Source: an uncultured Desulfovibrio sp. (GTDB lineage: Bacteria > Desulfobacterota > Desulfovibrionia > Desulfovibrionales > Desulfovibrionaceae). From it: a stretch of 64,000 bases of DNA. This document shows positions 17,113 through 25,929 of this stretch, piece after piece. Position 1 is the first letter of the stretch; each line of letters starts with the position of its first letter. The notes below the pieces were generated by a model that was given only the letters and a program-made list of their open reading frames with translations, made no database searches and had not been told where the DNA came from. The position numbers and the translations under genes are program-made. The stretch spans positions 23,650-87,649 of the forward strand of contig UQJT01000009.1 of assembly GCA_900541395.1 (NCBI GenBank), in the 5' to 3' direction.

Positions 17113-18537
17113 TCAACCGACGCTCGGCGCCGTCTTGCCGCGTCCGCCCGCGCGGGCGGAGGTGGCGTCGCCTTCCTGCTTGTTGCCGTTCGGCTTGCTC
17201 TGTTCCTTGTTTTTAGGCTGATCGGGCTGGTCGGCGGCCCGCGTTTCTTCCTCCGTATCGGTCCGATCGGGCCGGGCGGGGGTGCCGTCGGCTTCCGCGG
17301 GCTTGCCCGTGGTATCGCCGGGCAGGTCCATGGTTTCATAGGCGCGTTCGCCGTGCAAAGCTTCGTCCAAACCTTCCAGGGTTTCCATGTCGCTGACGCG
17401 GATCGGGCCGAAATGACTGATGATCTTGAGGATGATCCAGGTCAGGACGAAGGCGTAGGCACCCACCACGACCACGCCGAGCAACTGCACGAAGAACTGT
17501 TCGAATCCGGCGCTGACGGTGTTGATGGCGGTGGAAGCGAAAATGCCCACCAGCAAGGCGCCGGTCAGGCCGCCCATGCCGTGCGCGCGGAATACTTCCA
17601 ACGCGTCGTCGAACTTGAAGTGTGACTGGATGCCCTTGGCGTAGTAGCACACGACGCTGCCCACGGCCCCGATGACAATGGCGGCCCAGGGCGGCACGTA
17701 GCCCGCGCAGGGGGTGATGGTGGCAAGACCCGCCACGGCGCCCACCAGAATGCCGGAGAACGAGGGCCGCTTGGCGTAGTGCCAGTCGAGGATCAGCCAC
17801 ACGGTCATGGCGATGGACCCGGCGATGGTGGTATTGGTAAAGGCGTAGGCGGCCAGGGCGTCGCCCGCGTAAGCGCCCCCGGCGTTGAAGCCGAACCAGC
17901 CGAACCACAACAGGCCCGCGCCCACGGCCACCAGAGGCAGGTTGCTGGGTTCGATTTCACGCAGTTCCTTGCGGCGCGGGCCGAAGAAAATGACGGTGGA
18001 CAGGGCCGAAAAACCGGCGCTGACGTGGACCACGATGCCGCCCGCAAAGTCTACCACGCCCAGCTTGGACAGGAAGCCGCCGCCCCATATCCAGTGGCAG
18101 ACCGGGATATACACGAGGATCATCCACAGGATGAGGAATTGGATGTAGCCCCGCGAGTTGAAACGCCCCGCAAAGGCCCCGGTAATCAGGGCCGGGGTGA
18201 TGATGGCGAACATAAGCTGGTAGGCGAAGAACAGGATGAAAGGCACGGTGGTGGCATAGAGCGGACTGGGCATGGCCCCCACTTTGTCCAGGGCGAAGTG
18301 GTAGGAGATGTCGCCGAACAGACCGCCGATGTCCGGCCCGAAGGCCAGGCTGAAACCGCCGAAAATCCAGATGATGGCGATGATGCCCATGGAAATGAAG
18401 CTTTGCATCATGATGGTCAGCACGTTTTTGGCGCGGACCATGCCCCCGTAGAAGAACGCCAGGCCCGGCGTCATCAGAAGCACAAGGGCGGTGCACAGCA
18501 CTATGAATGTGGTATCGCCCGAATCGACTGGGTACAT
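17113..18537 (-). CDS. amt: Ammonium transporter Amt with charged C-terminal tail
   Basis: A 474-residue Amt/Rh channel. It has the N-terminal motif TPGLAFFYGGMVR, the first pore His in VVHVSAGFSA, the second in RAHGMGGLTG, and GLLWFGWFGFNAG. About 11 membrane helices fill residues 8-390. The last about 80 residues are hydrophilic and Glu/Asp/Gln/Lys-rich (TDTEEETRAADQPDQPKNKE), much longer than the regulatory tail of E. coli AmtB. AGGAGG precedes the ATG at 18537. It lies downstream of urease and the urea transporter on the same strand, so it probably takes up or recaptures ammonium. No PII gene is adjacent. Confidence 0.93.
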   Translation of the reverse strand: MYPVDSGDTTFIVLCTALVLLMTPGLAFFYGGMVRAKNVLTIMMQSFISMGIIAIIWIFGGFSLAFGPDIGGLFGDISYHFALDKVGAMPSPLYATTVPFILFFAYQLMFAIITPALITGAFAGRFNSRGYIQFLILWMILVYIPVCHWIWGGGFLSKLGVVDFAGGIVVHVSAGFSALSTVIFFGPRRKELREIEPSNLPLVAVGAGLLWFGWFGFNAGGAYAGDALAAYAFTNTTIAGSIAMTVWLILDWHYAKRPSFSGILVGAVAGLATITPCAGYVPPWAAIVIGAVGSVVCYYAKGIQSHFKFDDALEVFRAHGMGGLTGALLVGIFASTAINTVSAGFEQFFVQLLGVVVVGAYAFVLTWIILKIISHFGPIRVSDMETLEGLDEALHGERAYETMDLPGDTTGKPAEADGTPARPDRTDTEEETRAADQPDQPKNKEQSKPNGNKQEGDATSARAGGRGKTAPSVG

Positions 18538-18712
18538 GATAAGACCTCCTTAAGAATGGGAAAAAGACGTTTCCGGATGAAAAGGCGCGCGGAAGCGAAG
18601 CCGGGCTTCGCCGTTCCGAGGGCATGACCGCCCTGCGCGGGCGGCGGAAGTGTGAAACTGCCGTGACGGAACATCGTATGGAACCTTGTCTGTGAACCGC
18701 GATGAGGCGGCG

Positions 18713-19735
18713 CTACAGATTGATCGGGGGATTGCCCGCCTGGTGGGAGGGCGGCAGCAGGTCGAGGTTGGGCAGCAGGAAGAGCCAGGCGGCGATGACG
18801 AAGGGGAAGGTCAGGGTGGGGATGCCGAAGGGCGAAAGCAGCACGTTGAGCGCGCCCTGGGCCACCACGGTGAATATGGTGCCGAGCAGCGCGTACAGAA
18901 CGACCCGGCCGCTTTTGGGCTTGTAAAAGGTCGTGCCCAGGCCGATGGCCGTCAGCACGGCGCTGAACTGGAACAGGCCGTCGACGATGTCGCGGGTGTC
19001 GGCGCCCAGGAACATGGCCGTCCCGATGGCCGCCACCGATCCGCACCAGGCGAACACGGCGGCCGGGATGGCGCTGCCCGCGAGCCCGATGAGGAACAGG
19101 ATGCCGGTGATCACGTTGTTGATCAGAAATACCTGGGATACGCCGGTGAAGGTGGCCGTCCAAAAGCCTCCCACGCCGAGGGCCGTGACTTCGGCCATGC
19201 CGGGCTGGGCGGGCATGACCGGATGGGGCAGACCGGCGATCTTGAAGTGGGCGAAGTTATAGGCCGCCAGCATGATGAACCAGGTGGTGAACACGAAAGG
19301 GCCGGTCATGGCCGACACTTTCCAGGTTTTCATAAAGCGGGACACGGCCATCATGATGACGGTGGAGAAGAAAGCGCCCGCCGCCACCAGCACCCACATG
19401 ACCAGGGTGGGGTCGAAGAAGGAGGGCAGGGCGCAGCCCACCAGAATGCCGTTGTAGCCGTGCAGGCCGATATTGATGTCCGCGCGGGGCGCGCGGAGCA
19501 TATAGGCCGACGCCGTGCCCACGATGACCCCGACCACGGCGCCCCAGGCCACGGCGGGCATGCGGGCCGCGTAGGCTCCCCAGAATATGCCGAGCAGAAA
19601 GAACAAGCCGGTCCACGCGCTGTTCTGGAACATCACCTGGCCCGCCCCGCGCAGGCACACATCCGCGAAATGCAGAACGGGATTGGACTCGGCTGCTTTG
19701 GCCCACGCGTTTTTGGGCTCCGTAGCTTGCGTCAT
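18713..19735 (-). CDS. Urea transporter (UT family, DvUT-like)
   Basis: A 340-residue channel with the duplicated UT fold: hallmark GLHGYNGILVGCALP in the first half and the related FQFSAVLTAIGLGTTF/FGIPTLTFPFV in the second. D. vulgaris DvUT, the structurally known bacterial urea channel, has the same length and motifs. Residues 1-30 are a short cytoplasmic leader. CGGAGGATATC precedes the ATG at 19735, and the gene follows ureD by 43 bp. It supplies urea to the urease encoded upstream. The 175 bp after it (18538-18712) carries a small GCGAAGCC/GGCTTCGC hairpin. Confidence 0.93.
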   Translation of the reverse strand: MTQATEPKNAWAKAAESNPVLHFADVCLRGAGQVMFQNSAWTGLFFLLGIFWGAYAARMPAVAWGAVVGVIVGTASAYMLRAPRADINIGLHGYNGILVGCALPSFFDPTLVMWVLVAAGAFFSTVIMMAVSRFMKTWKVSAMTGPFVFTTWFIMLAAYNFAHFKIAGLPHPVMPAQPGMAEVTALGVGGFWTATFTGVSQVFLINNVITGILFLIGLAGSAIPAAVFAWCGSVAAIGTAMFLGADTRDIVDGLFQFSAVLTAIGLGTTFYKPKSGRVVLYALLGTIFTVVAQGALNVLLSPFGIPTLTFPFVIAAWLFLLPNLDLLPPSHQAGNPPINL

Positions 19736-19778
19736 GATATCCTCCGAATGCGCCCTCCCGCTCGTAGGCGGCAGGGGG

Positions 19779-20783
19779 TTAACGCCACAGAAATTCCTCC
19801 GGCAGTTCCGTGCCGAGAACGGCGCGGCGCACCAGAGCGTGAAATTCGCGAATTTTGGCCCTGACGGCCTCGGTGGTGGGGCCGAGCACCTTGAACAGCA
19901 GCCCGGCGTCGTGGGGCAGCACCGTGGCTCCCCAGGCCAGGTCCGGCGTCGCGTCCGCGCCTATGCCGTCCCGCAGCGCGTCGAAATGCCGCGCCGGTGT
20001 CAGGGCGATCACATTGCCGAAAACCTCGAACGGCCCCATGACCCCGGCCTTGCCGAAATCCATGCGACCGGGTTCCAGCACGAAGCGCTCCACAAAGAGC
20101 GGATCGCCGTACGGCTCGCGGGCGGCCGTGATGTTCGAGGAAAAAAGATGAAATCCGAACAGCTCGTCCCGGTGATGGTATTTGCGGCCCGGCATCAGCA
20201 CTTCGCCGTAGAGCAGGGTGGCCGATTCGGGCAGGACGATGCGGGTGTCCATGAGATAACGGGCCGTGCGGTGCAGGATGAGCGGGTCGGGCATATATTC
20301 GAAGTAGCCGTCTTCCTCTACGGTGAAAGTCTGCAACTGCGAGGCGTAATTGTGTTCCATGCAGTGCACTTTGGTGGCCGACTGGGTGGCGACCAGGGCC
20401 CGGGCTTCCGGCCCCACCCGCACGTCGAGGGCCAAACGGTCGCCCTGAATCACGCAGCCCGTGGTGGTGATGGTGGTCACACAGGCCATGTCCGGCTGCG
20501 ATTCGTCCCAGTACAGCGCCTTTTGGGCCAGCAGGGGAACGCGGCGGTCCATATCGCTGAGCACGGTGCGCCCCGTGGCCGGGTCGCGGTCGAATTGCAG
20601 GCGCAGGTAGCCCATTTTGCCCACCGCGCCGCTGGCCATCTGGGGCGGTTCGTCCTGGTAGGGTTCAAGCTCGGGCAGCAGAAGGCCCAGTTCGCGCAGG
20701 GCCGCCGCCGCTCCGGCCGCGCATGAGCAGTCGGGGCGCCAGGCGCTGCGGGCGTCGGGGGCCGACACGTCACGCGCCTGCAT
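19779..20783 (-). CDS. ureD: Urease accessory protein UreD (UreH)
   Basis: A 334-residue protein. Recognisable UreD features are [18 protein letters not shown] near the start, [12 protein letters not shown] in the middle and a conserved [15 protein letters not shown] segment. UreD forms the scaffold that binds apo-urease and, with UreF and UreG, delivers nickel and CO2. A GGAGG lies before the ATG at 20783, inside the 3' end of ureG, which it overlaps by 14 bp, a sign of translational coupling. Being last of the accessory genes differs from the common order with ureD first. Confidence 0.92.
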   Translation of the reverse strand: MQARDVSAPDARSAWRPDCSCAAGAAAALRELGLLLPELEPYQDEPPQMASGAVGKMGYLRLQFDRDPATGRTVLSDMDRRVPLLAQKALYWDESQPDMACVTTITTTGCVIQGDRLALDVRVGPEARALVATQSATKVHCMEHNYASQLQTFTVEEDGYFEYMPDPLILHRTARYLMDTRIVLPESATLLYGEVLMPGRKYHHRDELFGFHLFSSNITAAREPYGDPLFVERFVLEPGRMDFGKAGVMGPFEVFGNVIALTPARHFDALRDGIGADATPDLAWGATVLPHDAGLLFKVLGPTTEAVRAKIREFHALVRRAVLGTELPEEFLWR

Positions 20784-21432
20784 GGGCCGCCTCCGTCCGG
20801 GCGTTTTCGCCGGGCTTCACGTCGAACAGGGCGTCGCGCATGATCCGGTCCGCCAATTCTTCGATATTGCGGCCCGTTTTGCAGTTGGTGAAGAGGAAGG
20901 GCTTGTCGCCGCGCATCAGGCGCGAATCGTGGTCCATCACTTCCAGACTGGCCCCCACGTAGGGCGCCAGGTCTTCCTTGTTGATCACCAGGATGTCGGA
21001 TTGGCACACGCCGGGCCCGTTTTTGCGCGGAATTTTATCCCCGGCGGCCACGTCGATGACATAGATGAAAAAGTCGGCCAGGGCCGGGCTGAAGGTCAGG
21101 GTCAGGTTGTCGCCGCCGCTTTCGATGAAGATGACGTCGCTGTCGGGGAAGCGTTGTTCCAGGTCCTCCACGGCCGCCAGATTCATGCTGGGGTCCTCGC
21201 GGATGGCGGTGTGGGGACAGGCCCCGGTTTCCACACCTACGATGCGGTCGGCGGACAGGATGCCGGCCAGTTCGCGCTGGACGTGTTTGGCGTCCTCGGT
21301 GGTCACCACGTCGTTGGTGATGATCAAAGGCTTGATGCCGCGTTTGATAAGCACGGGGGTCACGGCCTCGATGATGGCGGTTTTGCCGGAGCCCACGGGG
21401 CCTCCGACGCCGATGCGGGTAATCTTTTTCAC
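20770..21432 (-). CDS. ureG: Urease accessory GTPase UreG
   Basis: A 220-residue SIMIBI GTPase. P-loop GGPVGSGKT (9-17), [15 protein letters not shown] (the nickel-binding Cys-Pro-His motif), ESGGDNLT and the [10 protein letters not shown] specificity region are all present. UreG hydrolyses GTP to load nickel into urease. The start is GTG at 21432 with GGAGGATC 9 bases upstream. 59 bp after ureF. Confidence 0.96.
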   Translation of the reverse strand: MKKITRIGVGGPVGSGKTAIIEAVTPVLIKRGIKPLIITNDVVTTEDAKHVQRELAGILSADRIVGVETGACPHTAIREDPSMNLAAVEDLEQRFPDSDVIFIESGGDNLTLTFSPALADFFIYVIDVAAGDKIPRKNGPGVCQSDILVINKEDLAPYVGASLEVMDHDSRLMRGDKPFLFTNCKTGRNIEELADRIMRDALFDVKPGENARTEAAHAGA

Positions 21433-21491
21433 TGCGCTGATCCTCCGGATAGATCGGGTTGGAGCGGGGATGGGGGAACGGGCCGCGCCGT

Positions 21492-22256
21492 TCAGCTCAT
21501 GAACAGGCGGACGTGGGCGCGGGCGTGCGCAGCGCCCAGGATGTCCGTCATGGGCGCGTAATTGGACATGTGTTCCAGGGGCGTCGCGGCGGCGCGCCCG
21601 GCCAGCTCGTCGAATCGGGCCGTCAGACCGTAGAGCAGGGCCTGGGCCTCGATATGGGTCAGACGCATAAGGCGCAGAGCCGCGTTGAGGATGCCCATGA
21701 CCACGCCGTACAGGTGCACGGTCAGCGCCTCCTGAAGCAGCGGATCGTCCGGCGGAGCCGCCGGGTCCGCCGCGGCCGGGACGGCGGGCGCGCGGTCCCC
21801 GTGCATGGCTGCGAACAGGACGGCCAGGGTCACGGGGTAGGTGCCCGGCGTGCCGCCCGCCCGGATGAGTTCCAGCCAGCGGCTTGCCAGGGGCGAGGCG
21901 GTGACGGCCGCGCCCATTTCGGCCAGTTTTTTGCCGGTGCGGGTGAACATGGAACGGGATTCCTCGGGCAGCTTGCGGACGAACAGGGCGTTGTCCGTCA
22001 GGCGCAGCAGGCCCATAGCCTCGTCGTTTTCGCCGTCGCGGGCATGACGGGCCGCGCGAACGGCCCAGGCCACGCCCACGGCGTCGCCCGAGGCGGCCTG
22101 TTCCAGAGCGGTTTCCGTGAACTGGCGCAGAGTTTCGGCGTCATGCACCACCTTTGTCTGTACGGCGGCTTCCAGGCCGTTGGAAAAGGCGAAGGCCCCG
22201 GTGGGCAACATGGAGTCGCCGAACTGCATCATGCGGGCGAGAGCAAGAGTATCCAC
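21492..22256 (-). CDS. ureF: Urease accessory protein UreF
   Basis: A 254-residue, mainly helical protein with the UreF pattern [19 protein letters not shown] at the N-terminus and [17 protein letters not shown] near the C-terminus. It bridges UreD-urease and UreG as a GTPase regulator. GTG start at 22256 with GAGGTAAG upstream and only 3 bp after the ureE stop. The C-terminus is a little longer and more Ala/Arg-rich than usual. Confidence 0.92.
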   Translation of the reverse strand: MDTLALARMMQFGDSMLPTGAFAFSNGLEAAVQTKVVHDAETLRQFTETALEQAASGDAVGVAWAVRAARHARDGENDEAMGLLRLTDNALFVRKLPEESRSMFTRTGKKLAEMGAAVTASPLASRWLELIRAGGTPGTYPVTLAVLFAAMHGDRAPAVPAAADPAAPPDDPLLQEALTVHLYGVVMGILNAALRLMRLTHIEAQALLYGLTARFDELAGRAAATPLEHMSNYAPMTDILGAAHARAHVRLFMS

Positions 22257-22259
22257 GTC

Positions 22260-22976
22260 TTACCTCGCTTCGGACCGGCGCCCGCAGGCGCGGGCCTCGT
22301 CGGCCGGGCCGCGGCGGCGGTGGGCGTGCGGTCCGTGATGGTGATGATCATGATGATCGTGGTGGTGTTCGTGCGGTCGGCCGTCGTCGGGACCGTGCGC
22401 GTGGCCGTGGTCATGCCCGTGGGTGTGCCCGTCGGCGGGCATTTCGGCGCCGCCGAACAGCCGTCGCGCTTCCTGCGGGTCCAGCATGGCGGCCGCTTTG
22501 TCGCCGTCTATGAACGAGCAGCCGATGTCTTTGAGCCGATGGGTTGCCATGACCGCTTCCATGACTTTGCGGTCCACGCTCATGGGCACATAGACGGCGT
22601 TGTCGCGGATGACGGCGGGCCAGTGCTGGTTGCCCAGGGCGTGACCCAGCCTGACGCAGGTTTCCATGACGTCGGCCGTCGGCCTGCGGGCCGGATCGGG
22701 CAGCGACACCACCATGACGTCGCACAGATGGATGCGGGCCACCACGGCCCGGCGGGACGCTTCGTCCCACAACAGAACGTCGCCGTCGCGCAGATGGCGG
22801 CCCCGATCCAGGGACACCGCCACTTCCAGACCCTTGCCGGTGGTTTTGCGCAGCCGGTTTTTCTGCGCGTCCCACTGGCCCAGTTCCAGCCAGTCCACAT
22901 CCGTTTCGGGGGCCGTCAGGCGGACCCGCCACGCTTCATCGCTCATATTGCCGAGCACTTGTTCGACCAACTCCAT
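22260..22976 (-). CDS. ureE: Urease nickel metallochaperone UreE with His-rich tail
   Basis: A 238-residue UreE. The N-terminal peptide-binding domain (about 1-75) and the metal-binding domain (about 76-150, with QHWPAVIRDNAVYVPM) are followed by a strongly His-rich tail (HTHGHDHGHAHG, then HEHHHDHHDHHHHG; about residues 190-230) able to hold several nickel ions. This tail is longer than in many UreE proteins. Nickel demand in this genome is high since [NiFe] hydrogenase is also present. AAGGTGG precedes the ATG at 22976. Confidence 0.94.
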   Translation of the reverse strand: MELVEQVLGNMSDEAWRVRLTAPETDVDWLELGQWDAQKNRLRKTTGKGLEVAVSLDRGRHLRDGDVLLWDEASRRAVVARIHLCDVMVVSLPDPARRPTADVMETCVRLGHALGNQHWPAVIRDNAVYVPMSVDRKVMEAVMATHRLKDIGCSFIDGDKAAAMLDPQEARRLFGGAEMPADGHTHGHDHGHAHGPDDGRPHEHHHDHHDHHHHGPHAHRRRGPADEARACGRRSEAR

Positions 22977-23003
22977 ACAAAACCACCTTGCGTAGGAAAT
23001 TGG

Positions 23004-23047
23004 GGGGGCCGCCCGATCCGGCGGGCGGGCCGGATCGGGCGGCCCCC
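23004..23047 (-). promoter_or_regulatory. 19-bp perfect hairpin between ureC and ureE
   Basis: GGGGGCCGCCCGATCCGGC (23004-23022) pairs perfectly with 23029-23047 around a 6-nt loop. It lies in the 96-bp gap after ureC and before ureE, within the presumed transcript. There is no following T-run, so it may act as an RNA end-stabiliser or partial terminator that lowers accessory relative to structural subunits. Confidence 0.8.
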
Positions 23048-23072
23048 GGGAGAGTTCATTCGCCTTGCGTCA

Positions 23073-24791
23073 TCAACTGAAGAAGTAGCGCTGGGCCAGA
23101 CTGACGGTATGAGCGGGGTTGACCGTGGCGTGTTCGCCGTTGACCATGACGGCGAAGGTTTCCGGATTCACCTCGATCTGCGGGGTGATGTCGTTGCGGA
23201 TCATGCTTTTTTTGGACAGGTTGCGGATGCCGTGCACGGGCAGAACCATGCTCTTGAGGTGCAGCCGGTCCTTGATGCCGTGCTCCCAGGCCATGCGGGA
23301 CACGAAGGTGCTGCGGGTCTTTTCGAGCAACTTGCCGTACTGGCCGAACATGGGCCGGTAGTAAGTGGGCTGGGGGGTGGGCAGGGAGGCGTTGGGATCG
23401 CCCATGTTGGCCCAACTGATGAAGCCGCCTTTAATGACCATGTAGGGCTTGGCGCCGAAGAACTGGGGCTGCCACAACACCAGGTCGGCGATTTTGCCCG
23501 GTTCGATGGAGCCTATATAGTCCGACACGCCCTGGGTAATGGCCGGGTTGATGGTGACCTTGGCCACGTAGCGCAGGACGCGGAAGTTGTCGTTGTCGGC
23601 GGCGTCTTCGGGCAGCTTGCCGCGGGCGGCCTTCATGGCGTCGGCCATCTGGATGGTGCGCAGCCAATCCTCGCCCACGCGGCCCATAGCCTGCGAGTCG
23701 GACGACACCATGGAAATGGCGCCGATGTCGTGCAGCACGTTTTCGGCCGCGATGGTTTCGGCGCGAACCCGGCTTTCGGCGAAGGACACGTCGGAGGGCA
23801 CGTTGGGGTTCAGGTTGTGGCAGACCATGATCATGTCGAACAGTTCGGCCTGCGTGTTGATGCCGAAGGGCAGGGTGGGGTTGGTGGAGCTGGGCAGCAC
23901 GTTGAGCAGGCCGGCCACCCTGATGATGTCGGGAGCGTGGCCGCCGCCCGCGCCTTCGGTGTGATAGGTGTGGATGACGCGGCCCTCGAACGCGGCGATG
24001 GTGTCTTCCACATAGCCCGCTTCGTTCAGGGTGTCGGTGTGGATGGATACCTGCACGTCGGTCTTGTCGGCCACGGTCAGGGCGGCCCGGATGACGGCCG
24101 GGGTGGCGCCCCAGTCTTCATGGATTTTGAAACCGGCCGCGCCGCATGCGATCTGGTCGATGAGGGGGCCTTCGTTGTAGGCGTGGCCCTTGCCCAGAAT
24201 GCCCATATTGACGGGCATGCCTTCGCAGGCTTCGAGCATACGCTCGATATTCCACTTGCCCGCGGTGATGGTGGTGCCGTTGGTGCCGTCCGTGGGGCCG
24301 ATGCCGCCGCCGAACAGGGTGGTCACGCCGTTGGACAGAGCGGCTTCGCCCTGCTGGGGGCAGACATAGTGAACGTGGGAGTCGATGCCTCCGGCGGTCA
24401 GGATGAGGTGTTCGCCGGAAATGGCGTCGGTGTTGTTGCCGACCACCAGCAGGGGGTCCACGTTGTCCATGGTGGAGGGGTTGCCCGCCTTGCCGATGCC
24501 CACGATTTTGCCGTCGCGGACGCCGACGTCGGCTTTGACCACGCCCTGCACGGCGTCGATGATGGTCACGTTGGTGATCACCAGGTCGAGCACGCCGGTA
24601 TCGCGGTGCGAGCGGTCGTCGCTGCCCATGCCGGCGCGCAGGCTTTTGCCGCCGCCGTATACGGATTCGTCGCCGTAACCGCGAAGGTCTTTTTCAATTT
24701 CTACATACAGGTCGGTGTCGCCGAGGCGGATTTTATCCCCCACGGTGGGACCGAAAAGGGCCGAATATTCTTGCCTGGAAACCTGGGGCAT
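23073..24791 (-). CDS. ureC: Urease alpha subunit UreC
   Basis: A 572-residue nickel amidohydrolase. The metal ligands are all present: His139 and His141 (DSHVHY), carbamylated Lys222 (GFKIHEDWG), His251, His277 and Asp365 (SSDSQAMGR). Catalytic His325 (VCHNLNP) and Arg341 are also present; numbering is the Klebsiella enzyme plus five. It hydrolyses urea to ammonia and carbamate. Normal full length. The 30 bp to ureB and a clean ATG at 24791 place it in the ureABC structural block. Confidence 0.98.
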   Translation of the reverse strand: MPQVSRQEYSALFGPTVGDKIRLGDTDLYVEIEKDLRGYGDESVYGGGKSLRAGMGSDDRSHRDTGVLDLVITNVTIIDAVQGVVKADVGVRDGKIVGIGKAGNPSTMDNVDPLLVVGNNTDAISGEHLILTAGGIDSHVHYVCPQQGEAALSNGVTTLFGGGIGPTDGTNGTTITAGKWNIERMLEACEGMPVNMGILGKGHAYNEGPLIDQIACGAAGFKIHEDWGATPAVIRAALTVADKTDVQVSIHTDTLNEAGYVEDTIAAFEGRVIHTYHTEGAGGGHAPDIIRVAGLLNVLPSSTNPTLPFGINTQAELFDMIMVCHNLNPNVPSDVSFAESRVRAETIAAENVLHDIGAISMVSSDSQAMGRVGEDWLRTIQMADAMKAARGKLPEDAADNDNFRVLRYVAKVTINPAITQGVSDYIGSIEPGKIADLVLWQPQFFGAKPYMVIKGGFISWANMGDPNASLPTPQPTYYRPMFGQYGKLLEKTRSTFVSRMAWEHGIKDRLHLKSMVLPVHGIRNLSKKSMIRNDITPQIEVNPETFAVMVNGEHATVNPAHTVSLAQRYFFS

Positions 24792-24821
24792 GATGACTTC
24801 CTTTTTTTGAAATATGGGGGA

Positions 24822-25271
24822 TTAATGTTTGGCGCTCTTGAAGCCCAGGGCCAGCGCCTGAGCCACCTTGATGGGCCGGACGTGCATGTCGCCGGCCCAG
24901 CCGTCCACCAGATTGTTGAAGCCGTGCACGTTGCGCAGCCCGCCGAAGGGGATGAGCGACACGGTTTTCTCATCGCCGGGCTCGAAGCGGATGGCCGTGG
25001 TGGCCGCAATGTTGAGACGCATGCCGTAAGCGGCTTCGCGGTCGAACTCGAGGGCGCGGTTCACTTCAAAAAAATGGAAGTGCGAGCCCACCTGAATAGG
25101 GCGGTCGCCGGTGTTGCGAACTTTGAGCGTGATGGCCGGACGCGATTCGTTGAACACGATGGGGTCCTTGCCGAAAATATAGCCGCCCACCGGGGCGAGC
25201 GCCTTTTGGCCCTGTTGCGGCTGCTTGGCCTGCCGCCCCTGGGGCTTCTGATTTTTATTCTGGCTGTCCAT
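24822..25271 (-). CDS. ureB: Urease beta subunit UreB
   Basis: A 149-residue beta subunit. The core (about 28-130) has [29 protein letters not shown] and [12 protein letters not shown], all typical. The first about 25 residues are a Gln/Lys/Gly-rich, probably disordered extension ([18 protein letters not shown]) not present in the standard about 100-residue UreB. CAGGAGAAT precedes the ATG at 25271. Confidence 0.96.
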   Translation of the reverse strand: MDSQNKNQKPQGRQAKQPQQGQKALAPVGGYIFGKDPIVFNESRPAITLKVRNTGDRPIQVGSHFHFFEVNRALEFDREAAYGMRLNIAATTAIRFEPGDEKTVSLIPFGGLRNVHGFNNLVDGWAGDMHVRPIKVAQALALGFKSAKH

Positions 25272-25372
25272 AAAGCGATTCTCCTGCAGCGGATGGGGTG
25301 TGCCGCGCGGCGTTTTGCCCCCGGACGGGGCGCGACCTCGCGGGCGAAAAAGCGTTTCGGGCGGGAAACGAT

Positions 25373-25675
25373 TCAGTTGATGGGGTTGTGGATGGTGATC
25401 AGACGGCTGCCGTCGGTAAACACGGCTTCCACCTGCACCGAGGGGATCATGTCGGCCACGCCTTCCATAACGTCGTTTTTGGACAGGGTTTTGCGGGCTT
25501 CGTTCATGACTTCTTCCACGGTTTTGCCCGCCCGCGCCTCGTTGAGGGCGGTGGCGGAAATCAGGGCCACGGCTTCGGGGTGGTTGAGCTTAAGGCCGTT
25601 TTCCTTGCGTTTCAGCGCAACGCCGGCCATGGTGTGAATCATCAGTTTATCCAGCTCTCGCGGGGTAAGATGCAT
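25373..25675 (-). CDS. ureA: Urease gamma subunit UreA
   Basis: A 100-residue gamma subunit, the family's usual length: [18 protein letters not shown] at the start, [18 protein letters not shown], and a [22 protein letters not shown] ending. The ATG at 25675 has AGGAGG 7 bases upstream, better than an in-frame upstream codon. First gene of the urease operon, which reads ureA-B-C-E-F-G-D then the urea transporter and amt. Confidence 0.97.
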   Translation of the reverse strand: MHLTPRELDKLMIHTMAGVALKRKENGLKLNHPEAVALISATALNEARAGKTVEEVMNEARKTLSKNDVMEGVADMIPSVQVEAVFTDGSRLITIHNPIN

Positions 25676-25707
25676 AATGCATTCCTCCTGATCACAAGGT
25701 TGTGCGG

Positions 25708-25730
25708 ATGTTTGCAACGGACGCAAACAT
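25708..25730. promoter_or_regulatory. Inverted repeat upstream of ureA, possible operator
   Basis: ATGTTTGC-N7-GCAAACAT is a perfect 8-bp inverted repeat centred about 45 bp before the ureA start, in an AT-rich leader. Symmetry and position fit a regulator site for the urease operon. No adjacent regulator gene exists, and I could not define a confident -35/-10 here. Confidence 0.45.
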
Positions 25731-25872
25731 ATTTTTTGACACGCCGTGAACTTAGATATTTTTGAAAAATGAAACTACTGTAATCATCTGTTTCTTGTTG
25801 AGTTGTTCAAATAAATAATTCCTGTTTTTATAATACAAAAAATATGAAAAATTATTTTAGCATTATATTAAA

Positions 25873-25906
25873 GAACGCCGCGCATTATATATAAGTTGCG
25901 GCGTTC
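25873..25906 (-). terminator. Hairpin downstream of the sugar dehydrogenase gene
   Basis: GAACGCCGC (25873-25881) and GCGGCGTTC (25898-25906) form a 9-bp stem around a 16-nt AT-rich loop, 24 bp after the stop at 25930. The rest of 25731-25872 is AT-rich and gene-free. Probable terminator on the minus strand. Confidence 0.5.
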
Positions 25907-25929
25907 ATGTATGAATAAAATAAGAATTG

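Noticed and set aside
21459..25637. A 1392-codon open frame on the plus strand across the urease genes
   Set aside because: It is antisense to ureF, ureE, ureC, ureB and ureA, which all carry full catalytic motifs; long antisense frames are common in high-GC DNA and this one has low-complexity His/Gly-rich content.
25736..25765. TTGACA on the plus strand upstream of ureA as a promoter
   Set aside because: It faces away from ureA and no plus-strand gene follows; the -10 match is poor.
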